This document shows, in pieces, positions 1 through 7,666 of a stretch of 15,878 nucleotides of DNA. Within the stretch, counting starts at the first letter, position 1, and every line of letters begins with the position of its first letter. The position numbers were made by a program, and so were the translations under genes. The DNA is from Syntrophaceae bacterium UBA4059 (GTDB taxonomy: Bacteria; Desulfobacterota; Syntrophia; Syntrophales; Smithellaceae): the NCBI GenBank assembly GCA_002382045.1, contig DFZJ01000005.1, positions 1,591-17,468 of the forward strand. The letters are read 5' to 3'. A model generated the notes under the pieces. That model did no database searches and was not told the DNA's origin. It saw only the letters and a list, made by a program, of their open reading frames with translations.

Positions 1-308
1 TCTTCCGCCAGCGAAAAAAGGCTCAACGGACTCTTCATCTCACGGGGCCGCACATTGCGCTGGCAGGCCAGCAGGTACATACCATAAGCCACCACGCCGA
101 TCTGGGCCATCGATTCCACCAGAATCACGCCCGGCGTGATCGGCCGACCGGGAAAATGTCCCGGATAGAAAAACTCGTCTTCGCGAAAACGATAAGCCCC
201 GACAATTTCTTCCGTATTCAGGCATAGAATCTCATCGATGAAACGGAACGGCTTTTGCTGTGGCACCAGGGCAAGTACTTCCTGTATGATGCTTTCATCA
301 GCCTCCAT
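1..308 (-). CDS. FabZ-like 3-hydroxyacyl-ACP dehydratase (partial, 3' end outside window)
   Basis: Hotdog-fold dehydratase that would remove water from a 3-hydroxyacyl thioester to give the trans-2-enoyl product. Translating the minus strand from the ATG at 308 gives 102 residues with no stop before the window edge. The diagnostic stretch FYPGHFPGRPITPGVILVES lies at about residues 46-66. His51 in GHFPG and Glu65 in LVESMAQ match the catalytic His/Glu pair of FabZ and keep its 14-residue spacing. The usual family length is about 140-160 aa, so roughly one third is missing. The start overlaps the end of the upstream reductase gene by 11 nt, which suggests translational coupling and a place in the same elongation cycle. 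FabZ rather than FabA is inferred from the motif. The native substrate could be an ACP- or CoA-bound chain. Confidence 0.88.
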   Translation of the reverse strand, partial: MEADESIIQEVLALVPQQKPFRFIDEILCLNTEEIVGAYRFREDEFFYPGHFPGRPITPGVILVESMAQIGVVAYGMYLLACQRNVRPREMKSPLSLFSLAE

Positions 309-1023
309 AAAGGCCCCCGTTGACGTGAATCACCGAACCATTGATGTAACTTCCTTTTTTTGCCAGGAAGGCAACCACTTCTGCGATTTCCTCGGGTTTC
401 CCGATGCGCGCAAGCGGTATGACCGCCATGATTTTTTCTTTCACTTCCTTTGGTAGTTCTTCAGTCATATCCGTTTCGATAAAACCCGGAGCGACGGAAT
501 TGACCAGAATATTGCGTCCGGCCATCTCCTGCGCCAATGATTTAGTAAAGGCGTCAAGCGCCGCTTTCTCCATGGTGTAAGGGATCTGGCCTGCATTGCC
601 CGTGTGCCCCACCACACTGGAGACATTAATGACACGACCGGCGGATTTCCGGATCATGAACTGCCGTAATACGCGTTTGGTCAGATACCAGACGCCGCGC
701 GCCAGCGCCCGTTGTTCGTCAAACTGTTCCATCTTCATCGATAAAATATCGGCATTGATCGACTGGCCGGCATTATTAACCAGGACATCCACACGCCCCA
801 ACGCATTTTTGATCTTTGCGATCATTTCATCAATCTGTTCAATGTTTGACAGATCCGCCTGAATCAGAAAACCATCTTTTATTTCAGCAAGCAACGCCTG
901 TGCTTTTTGTTCACTTTGACGGTAATGGATACCGACGTGAAACCCCTCTGCGACCAAAGCGCGGCAGCATGCGGCGCCGATCCCGGTGCCGCCCCCCGTT
1001 ACCAATGCGACTGGTTTATCCAT
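298..1023 (-). CDS. fabG: FabG-type 3-oxoacyl-ACP reductase (short-chain dehydrogenase)
   Basis: NAD(P)H-dependent reductase of the classical SDR family, 241 aa, the usual FabG length. The Rossmann dinucleotide motif TGGGTGIG is at residues 9-16, NNAG at 83-86, the catalytic Ser at 136 in NVSSVVG, and Tyr149/Lys153 in PYTMEKAA. The C-terminal PGFIETDMTEEL and the final HVNGGLYGG are strongly FabG-like. Oddity: the stretch before GVWYLTK (about residues 101-110, FDEQRALARG) is one residue shorter than E. coli FabG and lacks the conserved Asn of the N-S-Y-K tetrad, with Ala or Leu there instead. The gene starts on the last base of the preceding synthase's stop codon (TAATG junction) and overlaps the dehydratase downstream, so it is part of a tightly coupled operon. 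Its substrate may be a specialised acyl chain and not bulk fatty acid. Confidence 0.93.
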   Translation of the reverse strand: MDKPVALVTGGGTGIGAACCRALVAEGFHVGIHYRQSEQKAQALLAEIKDGFLIQADLSNIEQIDEMIAKIKNALGRVDVLVNNAGQSINADILSMKMEQFDEQRALARGVWYLTKRVLRQFMIRKSAGRVINVSSVVGHTGNAGQIPYTMEKAALDAFTKSLAQEMAGRNILVNSVAPGFIETDMTEELPKEVKEKIMAVIPLARIGKPEEIAEVVAFLAKKGSYINGSVIHVNGGLYGG

Positions 1024-2015
1024 TACCGTTTATCCTCTACTTTCAACATTAAATGCGCCCAGGACAGCCCCGCTCCGACAATCGACATGGCTACGCGGTC
1101 ACCCGGTTGTAAATCATCCCAGTGCGCGGAAAGCACGGACGGCGCGCCGCAGCAACCGGTATTGCCGAACTGATCAACGCCATACCAGTGATTCGCGGAC
1201 GGAATACCTGTGCGCTCACAAACCGTCGTGAGCATGAGAAGGTTGGCCTGATGGCCGATAAATATAAACCGCTTCGCCTCATCGGCATAAACGTTCTTCA
1301 GGTGTCTTATGCCTTCAGTAGTCTTGCGGATGGCAAACCCCTGGACGGCATTGCCGTCCTGATAAAAACGCCATTTCCAGTCAATACCGACTTTTTCACA
1401 GGCTGAAGGACGTGACCCGTAACTGCAATTGCAAAATACGGCGCGTGACGGAACTTGTGCGGATACAATCGCGGCAACGCTGCCGTCACCAAATAAAACT
1501 GCGGTGGCCCGATCGGCATAATTCACTGTTTTCGTGAGCGTTTCGGAGTCCACGATCAGCACATAAGTCGGCAGAGTTTCCGGCTGCATTTTGGACAGAA
1601 AATTCATCTGCATCCCGAAAGAGCTGCACGCCGAATTCATATCCAGGCAGGGCACTTCAATGCCCAACTCTGCGGCAACGGCGGAGGACTCCGCAGGCGC
1701 GATGTTGTCGGGCGATGAACTGCCGGCGATCACCATGCCGATATCTTCGGGTTTAAGTGATGCGCGTTCGAGCGCCTTCCCGGCGGCTTTCGCGGCCATC
1801 TGAGCATTTTTATAACGCCGCGCTTCAAACGCAGCGCGGAAATCGGCGTTTTTTGTCTCTTTAATGTAATCCAGGGGCAAGACCGTGCGGCGATTGACGA
1901 TGCCGACGCGTTCGAGAATCCACTCGTTCGACGTGCCGATGTCCAAATCTTCCAGAAACTTGTTGGAGATAACGTTCTCCGGATTAAAATGCCCCATGGC
2001 ATGCAGGTACAGCAT
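1023..2015 (-). CDS. 3-oxoacyl-ACP synthase III (KAS III/FabH-like) condensing enzyme
   Basis: Thiolase-fold condensing enzyme, 330 aa, expected to join a starter acyl thioester to a malonyl thioester with loss of CO2. The catalytic triad typical of KAS III is visible: Cys130 in NSACSSFG, His255 in IGHQAN, and Asn285 in QFGNTGCC. The C-terminal GDRVAMSIVGAGLSWAHL is also typical. The N-terminus is unusual for housekeeping FabH: it begins MLYLHAMGHFNPENVISN, while the GIVNRRTVL segment corresponds to the normal GI-x-RR motif. The start lies 3 nt after the dehydrogenase stop, with a GGGAG-like sequence inside the end of that gene. The chain accepted (acetyl-, branched or longer starter) cannot be read from the sequence. 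It may serve a dedicated lipid or polyketide-like product. Confidence 0.92.
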   Translation of the reverse strand: MLYLHAMGHFNPENVISNKFLEDLDIGTSNEWILERVGIVNRRTVLPLDYIKETKNADFRAAFEARRYKNAQMAAKAAGKALERASLKPEDIGMVIAGSSSPDNIAPAESSAVAAELGIEVPCLDMNSACSSFGMQMNFLSKMQPETLPTYVLIVDSETLTKTVNYADRATAVLFGDGSVAAIVSAQVPSRAVFCNCSYGSRPSACEKVGIDWKWRFYQDGNAVQGFAIRKTTEGIRHLKNVYADEAKRFIFIGHQANLLMLTTVCERTGIPSANHWYGVDQFGNTGCCGAPSVLSAHWDDLQPGDRVAMSIVGAGLSWAHLMLKVEDKR

Positions 2016-2018
2016 AAC

Positions 2019-3218
2019 CTAAACAATCTCCCGTCCGATAATCATGTTCTGCACTTCGCGGACGCCTTCATAAATATCAACGATGTGAGCGTCGCGCGCC
2101 AGTTTTGATATTTCATATTCCGTGGTGAAACCATAACCGCCATGCAGATGCAGGCCTTCGGTTGAACAAAACACGGCCGCTTCCGCGCAGGTATTTTTGG
2201 CCAGCGACGCGTAGAGGCCTGCATCCTTGGCTTTTTCCTGAATTTTACAGCAGGCTTTCATCAGGGACAACTCCGCCAGTTCAACTTTTTTCCACATGGT
2301 TGTGAGCATATCCCGGGCCACCGGCAAATCACAGATGCGCTGGCCGAATTGTTTGCGCTCGCGGGTATAGGCCAGCGTCACATCCAGCGCTCTTTTGGCC
2401 AGTCCCAGTCCAATGGCCGCAACCATCGGACGCGCAAAATCGAGCACATCCACGATATATTTGAAACCGAAACGCCGGTCCCCGATGATTTGATCGGGCT
2501 GGATGATAACATCCTCAAAAGTCACACTGGCCGTGTTGGACAGCCTTTGCCCCAGTTTATCTTCCGGTTTGCCGATGATGATTTTTCCGCCGGCAGCCAG
2601 ATCAATCTCCCGGGTAGCATTTCCGGCATCAGGCAGATCAGCAGATGTGACAGGGGGAACGGGAATGACGACACACGCCATGAAGTTGCTGGTGGGCTTG
2701 CCGACTTTACACAATACGGTAAATTGAGACGCATAAGATGCGTTGGTAATAAAACATTTAGAACCGTTTAATACGTAAGTTCCATCGTCACGCTTCGCGA
2801 TGAAGCTGGTCATCATGGAGTTATCGGAACCGGCGCCCGGTTCGGTCAAACAAAATGAAGCCAGGAGCGGCTTTTCAACAAACGGGCGTAAAAACTTTTC
2901 CTTCTGTTCATCCGTTCCGCGCTGGCTGATCACAACATTGGCCAGATCGTTGCACATGGCGGATGTGGAAATGCCCGTATCACCATAGGATATTTCCTTG
3001 ATGATCAGCGCCGAGGAAAACACATCGACATCAAATCCCTTCACCGATTCCGGAATGCATAAGTTCATGACACCCATTTTCCAGGCTGTTTCAATGATCG
3101 GCCAGGGAAACTTGTGCGCCTTTTCCAATTCCAGAATGTGAGGTGTAATCGAATTTTTTACCAGCTTGCGCACGGTCTCCAGATACATGATTTGATTTTC
3201 ACTGTAATTTAAATCCAT
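2019..3218 (-). CDS. Acyl-CoA dehydrogenase family flavoprotein
   Basis: FAD-dependent enzyme of the acyl-CoA dehydrogenase family, 399 aa. Visible landmarks are CLTEPGAGSD at residues 123-132 (family signature 1), ARERKQFG-like YTRERKQFGQ around 284-293, and the C-terminal LHLHGGYGFTTEYEISKLARDA. IYEGVREVQ follows, and its Glu384 falls at the position of the catalytic base in short- and medium-chain dehydrogenases. A segment at about 185-215 (PVPPVTSADLP... to GGKII) is longer than in typical members. An AAAGG ribosome site precedes the ATG. The gene sits 27 nt after the carboxyltransferase and 3 nt before a condensing enzyme. In this setting it could oxidise an acyl thioester or, running in reverse with an electron donor, reduce an enoyl intermediate. 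The second role is inference. Confidence 0.95.
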   Translation of the reverse strand: MDLNYSENQIMYLETVRKLVKNSITPHILELEKAHKFPWPIIETAWKMGVMNLCIPESVKGFDVDVFSSALIIKEISYGDTGISTSAMCNDLANVVISQRGTDEQKEKFLRPFVEKPLLASFCLTEPGAGSDNSMMTSFIAKRDDGTYVLNGSKCFITNASYASQFTVLCKVGKPTSNFMACVVIPVPPVTSADLPDAGNATREIDLAAGGKIIIGKPEDKLGQRLSNTASVTFEDVIIQPDQIIGDRRFGFKYIVDVLDFARPMVAAIGLGLAKRALDVTLAYTRERKQFGQRICDLPVARDMLTTMWKKVELAELSLMKACCKIQEKAKDAGLYASLAKNTCAEAAVFCSTEGLHLHGGYGFTTEYEISKLARDAHIVDIYEGVREVQNMIIGREIV

Positions 3219-3245
3219 AAACTGCCTTTCGTCTGTGTCATTAGT

Positions 3246-4640
3246 TTAAGAAACCCCGTATTTCGCCTTCAGAAATTTTTCCATCGTGGCGGGGTATAGA
3301 ATATAGGCCAGCACATCCTCGTCGTTGCGGCCCAGATCGCCCAGCTTCTTTTTCGCATCTTCAATCTCCGGCTGGAGAAGATCCGCGGGCCTGCCGGAGA
3401 TCGGTTCCTGCCCCAACTTATAATTTTTCAGTAACTTTTTTGTTAATTCCGCGTCGATCGGCACAGGCGTTTTGCCGTACAAACCCAGCACCAGATCTTT
3501 CAACTGATTGGAAACCCGGACATAACGGCCAAAAAGTACATTTAAAACAGCCTGCGCGCCAATGATTTGTGATACCGGGGTGACCAGGGGCGGATAGCCC
3601 ATGTCTTTGCGCGTTTGCACGACTTCTTTCGTAATTTCCCCCATGCGATGCAGCGCCTTCATTTCTTTGAGCTGGCTGGCCAGATTGGAAAGCATGCCGC
3701 CCGGAATTTGATGGGCAAGCACTTCCGTATCGATGATGGAAAGTTTATGATCGGCCAGATAGGATTTATAGTTAGGAGCAATCTTTTCCAGATGCTCACC
3801 TAAGCCGATCAGCTTGTGTAAATCGAGACCGCTGGCACGCGGTGTTCCGGTCAGGGCGGCAACCAGCGGTTCAACAGCCGGCATGGAGGTTCGAAGCGCA
3901 AAAGGCGCCAGGCATGTGTCGACAATATCCACACCGGCTTCAATGGCTTTTAAATAGGTCATGGAGGCCATGCCGCTGGTGTAATGGGTATGCAGCTGCA
4001 CCGGCACTTTTATTTCCTTTTTTAAAGCCGAAATCAGGTCATAGGCATCATAAGGTGAGAGAAGCCCGGCCATGTCTTTAATACAGACGGAGTCCGCCCC
4101 CATTTTTTCCAGTTCTTTGGCTTTGGCCAAATAAAATCCAAGATTATACACATCGCCACCCAGGCGGATATCCGTCAGGGAATAACAAAGCACCCCCTGA
4201 AAGTGCTTACCGTTAGCCTTAATGCTCGAAACGCAGGTTTCGATGTTGCGATAATCGTTTAAAGCATCAAAACAGCGGAAAATATCGATGCCGATTTCGC
4301 AGGCCTTGTCGACAAACGCCCGGACCACATCATCGGCGTAATGACGGTAGCCCACCAGATTCTGGCCGCGCAGCAGCATGGCAAAAGGTGTTTTCTTGAT
4401 ATATTTTTTTAAAATTCTCGGCCGCATCCAGGGATCTTCCTGTAAAAACCGATGCATGGTATCAAAGGTGGCGCCGCCCCAGACTTCCATCGCGTGAAAA
4501 CCGCAATGGTCCATTTCTTCGGCAATGGGAATCATATCATCCGTTTTCATCCGGGTTGCATAAATAGATTGATGACCATCGCGAAACGTATTGTCCTGAA
4601 TTTTTATCGGGTTATCTTTTTCTTTAACTGAATTTTCCAA
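3246..4640 (-). CDS. Biotin-dependent carboxyltransferase subunit (oxaloacetate decarboxylase alpha / pyruvate carboxylase B type), no biotin domain
   Basis: TIM-barrel carboxyltransferase, 464 aa, that moves a carboxyl group between carboxybiotin and pyruvate or a related acceptor. FRDGHQSIYATRM at residues 19-31 supplies the metal-ligand Asp21. Lys188 in CIKDMAG is the active-site lysine, and His217/His219 in QLHTHYTSG are the other metal ligands. The conserved PvA/PYC-CT region follows, to about residue 440. There is no C-terminal MKM biotinyl motif, so a separate biotin carrier protein is required. The start is a TTG at 4640 preceded by GGGAGG with a 7-nt spacing. Downstream of the malonyltransferase by 42 nt and upstream of the acyl-CoA dehydrogenase by 27 nt, it may feed carboxylated precursor into the operon. 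Methylmalonyl-CoA carboxyltransferase 5S is a related alternative that I cannot exclude. Confidence 0.92.
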   Translation of the reverse strand: MENSVKEKDNPIKIQDNTFRDGHQSIYATRMKTDDMIPIAEEMDHCGFHAMEVWGGATFDTMHRFLQEDPWMRPRILKKYIKKTPFAMLLRGQNLVGYRHYADDVVRAFVDKACEIGIDIFRCFDALNDYRNIETCVSSIKANGKHFQGVLCYSLTDIRLGGDVYNLGFYLAKAKELEKMGADSVCIKDMAGLLSPYDAYDLISALKKEIKVPVQLHTHYTSGMASMTYLKAIEAGVDIVDTCLAPFALRTSMPAVEPLVAALTGTPRASGLDLHKLIGLGEHLEKIAPNYKSYLADHKLSIIDTEVLAHQIPGGMLSNLASQLKEMKALHRMGEITKEVVQTRKDMGYPPLVTPVSQIIGAQAVLNVLFGRYVRVSNQLKDLVLGLYGKTPVPIDAELTKKLLKNYKLGQEPISGRPADLLQPEIEDAKKKLGDLGRNDEDVLAYILYPATMEKFLKAKYGVS

Positions 4641-4682
4641 AACTGAACCTCCCTTTTGAAATACAATATTTCTTGATTTGTT

Positions 4683-5633
4683 TTATTGGGGTCTGGCAAA
4701 CGCCTTTTCAGCGGCGGCAAGCCCGGTAATGGATTCGCAAGTGACCCCGAGGGTCTTGAAAAAGTCGCGCAGCGGTCGCCCCGGACCAATTTCATAAACC
4801 CGGGCGGCGCGACTGGCCAGGGCCTGCATGTTTTCGCGCCACCGCACGGCATTGGAAAGCTGACTGACCAGATTGCCCATCACCGCTTCAACGGAATCGG
4901 CATGAAATGACCCCAGATAATTGGAAGTCACGCTGGGAGCATTTTGCGCATTAAATGATGGACTGAATGTTTTCAAGGTTCCGGCAAAAGGCTCTTCAAT
5001 CTTTTTCATAAAACGGCTGTGGAAAGGCGCGCTGACATTGAGTTGTACAAACCGGTATGTTTTCGGGGCGGGGAATAATTCCTTGCATCGATTTTCCGCT
5101 TCCGCAAATGCGGCGGCATCCCCGCTGATCACCACCTGATTGGCTGAATTGATATTAGCAACATCAATCGGCAGATCCGAGAGCATTTTCTTCAACGCCT
5201 CGACGTCTATTGCCTCGGATATGACAGCCGCCATCGCGCCGATACCCACCGGAACGGCTTCCTGCATCAATTTTCCACGCTCGCGGACAATTTGTACCGT
5301 ATCGGCGAAAGGCATGACGCCCGCTGCAACGAGCGCGGTAAACTCGCCCAGGGAATGGCCGCCAAAATAGTCGGCTTTAAATCCGTATTTTTCAGCAAGT
5401 CCCCGAAGCATGGCCACTTCGGTGGTCACAATACAGGGCTGCGTATATTCAGTCAAATTAAGTCTGGCATCTTCATCAAAACAAATGGACGCAACATCCA
5501 GCCCCAGGGCGTCTGACGCTTCTTCAAACGTTCTTCGGCACACGGGAATTTGATCATGAAAATCTTTCCCCATCCCCTGCCTTTGCGATCCCTGCCCGGG
5601 GAAAGCAACTACCAAGCTTTTAATTTCACTCAT
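4683..5633 (-). CDS. fabD: Malonyl-CoA:ACP transacylase (FabD family)
   Basis: Acyltransferase that loads malonyl groups from CoA onto acyl carrier protein, 316 aa, the normal FabD length. FPGQGSQRQGMG is at residues 11-22, and the nucleophile Ser94 lies in GGHSLGEF. Arg119 in RERGKLMQEAVP corresponds to the arginine that holds the free malonyl carboxylate, which argues for malonyl specificity. His205 in APFHSRFM completes the Ser/His dyad. The ATG at 5633 has a GAGG site 7 nt upstream. It is the first gene of a six-gene minus-strand operon whose later members carry out condensation, ketoreduction and dehydration. No acyl carrier protein gene is visible in the window. Whether this is the cell's only FabD or a dedicated copy is unknown. 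Confidence 0.93.
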   Translation of the reverse strand: MSEIKSLVVAFPGQGSQRQGMGKDFHDQIPVCRRTFEEASDALGLDVASICFDEDARLNLTEYTQPCIVTTEVAMLRGLAEKYGFKADYFGGHSLGEFTALVAAGVMPFADTVQIVRERGKLMQEAVPVGIGAMAAVISEAIDVEALKKMLSDLPIDVANINSANQVVISGDAAAFAEAENRCKELFPAPKTYRFVQLNVSAPFHSRFMKKIEEPFAGTLKTFSPSFNAQNAPSVTSNYLGSFHADSVEAVMGNLVSQLSNAVRWRENMQALASRAARVYEIGPGRPLRDFFKTLGVTCESITGLAAAEKAFARPQ

Positions 5634-5975
5634 GTTTATTCCTCAAAACAACCCTTCAAAAGAATCAGCCATTAACAACCAGCAACTGACCGCGTCTAAG
5701 CACAATCCATACCATTACAATAATATTCTGAATAACATTTCAGAAGAGCGACTTCATTCATTATTTACGACGAGAACAACTATTCATTCACCTCCTGATT
5801 CTTTGTTTTAACGTATAATTTATTTTGCACTGCAAACAGAAGTACACACAAGAAAAGTTATGATATTACGCATACAGAAGTTGACTTTATGATACTTCAT
5901 GGTGCAAAAGTAATAAAACGAAGATGAACCTAAGTCAAGTTGAAATTGCGGCGCATTTTCAGGAAGGCTTTTACG
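5634..5975. other. Divergent intergenic region with a 20-bp palindrome
   Basis: About 340 AT-rich bases separate the malonyltransferase gene (leftward) from the DNA glycosylase (rightward), and both must be transcribed from here. I find no convincing -35/-10 pair. TATAAT occurs at 5814-5819 without a good -35 at 16-18 nt. Two inverted repeats stand out: TTCTGAA-N6-TTCAGAA at 5726-5745, about 95-110 bp upstream of the malonyltransferase start, and TTTGCA-C-TGCAAA at 5824-5836. Neither is followed by a T-run, so they look more like operators than terminators. I see no convincing ORF in this region. Confidence 0.5.
5726..5745. repeat. 20-bp inverted repeat, candidate operator
   Basis: Perfect 7-bp arms TTCTGAA and TTCAGAA separated by 6 bases (TAACAT). 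The size and symmetry suit a dimeric repressor such as a TetR- or GntR-type regulator, and the position upstream of a lipid operon fits. No T-run follows on either strand, which speaks against a terminator. The regulator is not in the window, so the role is inference. Confidence 0.35.
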
Positions 5976-6542
5976 ATGCCGCTCCATAGAAAATTTTATA
6001 ATCGCCCGACACTCACCGTCGCACGCGACCTTCTGGGGAAAAGACTGATCCGGCAGATCGACGGCGCGGAGCGGTCCGGAATCATTGTCGAAACGGAAGC
6101 CTACATCGGAATAAAGGACAGCGCCTGCCATGCGCACCGCGGGAAAACCCTTCGTAATGCCGTCATGTTTGGCCCGCCCGGCCACGCCTATGTATATTTT
6201 ACCTATGGCCTGCATTATCTGTTGAATCTGGTAACGGAGGAGGAAGGTCAGCCCGCTGCGGTTTTGATCCGGGCGATTGAACCTTTTACGGGCTTGGATG
6301 AAATGCGGGCTTTGAGAAGGCGGCACGGTAAAGAACTGACCAACGGCCCTGCTAAACTGTGTCAGGCTCTCAGCATTAACAAAGATTTCAACGGCTGGGA
6401 TCTGACCCAGGGCATCCATCTATGGGTGGAAGACTTTCAAGCGGTTCAGTCCAAGTCTATTTTATCCACGCCCAGAATCGGCATTGGTTATGCGCAAAAG
6501 CTAGATCGCGAAGCCCTGTGGCGATTTTTGATCCATTCCTAA
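5976..6542 (+). CDS. 3-methyladenine DNA glycosylase (AAG/MPG family)
   Basis: Monofunctional base-excision repair glycosylase that removes alkylated purines such as 3-methyladenine, 188 aa. Motifs read in order: RKFYNRPTLTVARDLLGK (residues 5-22), VETEAYIG (38-45) in which Glu41 and Tyr43 correspond to the catalytic Glu and the base-stacking Tyr of human AAG, HAHRGKTLRNAVMFG (52-66), YVYFTYGLHYLLN (72-84), LIRAIEP (97-103) and LTNGPAKLCQAL (121-132). I chose the ATG at 5976 because AGGAAGG lies 8 nt before it. A TTG at 5940 extends the frame by 12 residues but has no ribosome site and adds no conserved sequence. The gene stands alone, ending 22 nt from the convergent membrane protein gene. 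Confidence 0.94.
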   Translation: MPLHRKFYNRPTLTVARDLLGKRLIRQIDGAERSGIIVETEAYIGIKDSACHAHRGKTLRNAVMFGPPGHAYVYFTYGLHYLLNLVTEEEGQPAAVLIRAIEPFTGLDEMRALRRRHGKELTNGPAKLCQALSINKDFNGWDLTQGIHLWVEDFQAVQSKSILSTPRIGIGYAQKLDREALWRFLIHS

Positions 6543-6564
6543 ATATCCCAGGAGGGCAATCCTT

Positions 6565-7638
6565 CTAGTCCTCTGATGGCTGCCGTTTTTCATTTTCCCG
6601 GGAAAGTTCCAGAAACAGTTTCCAGATGGACAGAAAGAATGAGGCCACCACCGGCCCCAGAACAAATCCGGAAAATCCGAAGACCGCAATACCTCCCAGT
6701 GTGGAAAGAAAAATCAACAAGGAATGCATCTGAATATCTTTGCCCAGCAAAATGGGCCTGAGCAGATTATCCACGGAGCTGATGACAATCGATCCAAACA
6801 CCAGAATGGCAATGCCCTGCCAGAGGTGTCCCAAAAACAGCATAATGATGCCGGCCGGCGCCCAGATAATCGCGTTGCCGATGGCGGGCACGATGGACAG
6901 GCCGACCATCAGCACACCCCAGACCAGCGCCCCTTCAATGCCCGTTACGTAGAAAACCAGGCCGCCCAGCAATCCCTGAATGCCTCCAATGATAAAGGTA
7001 AACTTCAGGGTGGCCTTCGACGTCACGAGGAACTCGGCAATAAAGGTATCCAGATGACGCCTGTCCACCGGCAGATAATGAGCGATGGTATCGACAAAAT
7101 CATCCCCATCGCGCAGAAAGTAAAACAGGCAGTAAAGCATCACCGCAAACTCGACAAAAAAAACAATCGTATTTCCCGTGAAAGCGGACAGATTAGAAAC
7201 AAGGAAACGGGTGGCAACTTTTAAAAGTTCGATGGATTTATCCGTCATAAATTGCTGGTCCAGATTGAATCGAGCCAGCATAGGATTCTGACTCAAAGCG
7301 TTGAGCATGCCGGTAAGCGAATTCATCCAGGAACCCCTGCTGGAATTGATCGAATTGTATATTTCCAGAGATTCGCCAACCAGCAAGGTGAGAAGGAGCC
7401 CGACCGGTAAAATAAATGTGATGACTACCGCTCCAAGCGCGAGACCGGCACAGAGATTGGAGCTTTTGAATTTTCCATGCAGCCAGTCATGCAATGGAGC
7501 AAATATTGCAGCCAGCAAAACCGCCCAGAAGATCGCAAAGAAAAAAGGTTTCAGGATATAGCCGAATAACAGCGTAACGATCCCCAGCACAAGAAATAAG
7601 ATCAACGTGGGAAAACCGGCAAACAGTTTATCGAACAT
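6565..7638 (-). CDS. AI-2E family transporter / PerM-like membrane protein
   Basis: Polytopic inner-membrane protein of the AI-2E exporter (UPF0118/PerM) family, 357 aa. Hydrophobic spans lie at about residues 8-28, 32-50, 63-88, 152-175, 212-236, 240-285 and 303-343, with a soluble loop between about 90 and 150. The family's most conserved part is near the C-terminus: VDNLLRPILLGKDIQMHSL followed by LIFLSTLGGIAVFGFSGFVL. Most members transport unknown substrates, so a role in autoinducer export should not be assumed. An AGAGG site precedes the ATG. The gene lies 28 nt downstream of the PHP phosphoesterase and probably shares its transcript. It meets the DNA glycosylase gene tail to tail. Confidence 0.93.
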   Translation of the reverse strand: MFDKLFAGFPTLILFLVLGIVTLLFGYILKPFFFAIFWAVLLAAIFAPLHDWLHGKFKSSNLCAGLALGAVVITFILPVGLLLTLLVGESLEIYNSINSSRGSWMNSLTGMLNALSQNPMLARFNLDQQFMTDKSIELLKVATRFLVSNLSAFTGNTIVFFVEFAVMLYCLFYFLRDGDDFVDTIAHYLPVDRRHLDTFIAEFLVTSKATLKFTFIIGGIQGLLGGLVFYVTGIEGALVWGVLMVGLSIVPAIGNAIIWAPAGIIMLFLGHLWQGIAILVFGSIVISSVDNLLRPILLGKDIQMHSLLIFLSTLGGIAVFGFSGFVLGPVVASFFLSIWKLFLELSRENEKRQPSED

Positions 7639-7666
7639 GGCATGCCTCTTATGGTGTCAGACCTTT

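Noticed and set aside
3246..4640. Complete pyruvate carboxylase or an OadA with its own biotin carrier
   Set aside because: No MKM-type biotin site and no C-terminal biotinyl domain within the 464 residues; no biotin carboxylase domain either.
5814..5819. TATAAT box as a promoter
   Set aside because: No acceptable -35 hexamer lies 16-18 nt upstream.
5940..5975. TTG start for the DNA glycosylase
   Set aside because: The 12 added residues are not conserved in the family and there is no ribosome site before 5940; AGGAAGG precedes the ATG at 5976.
5820..6419. 199-residue minus-strand open frame overlapping the DNA glycosylase
   Set aside because: Antisense shadow of a well-conserved gene, with no motif or ribosome site.
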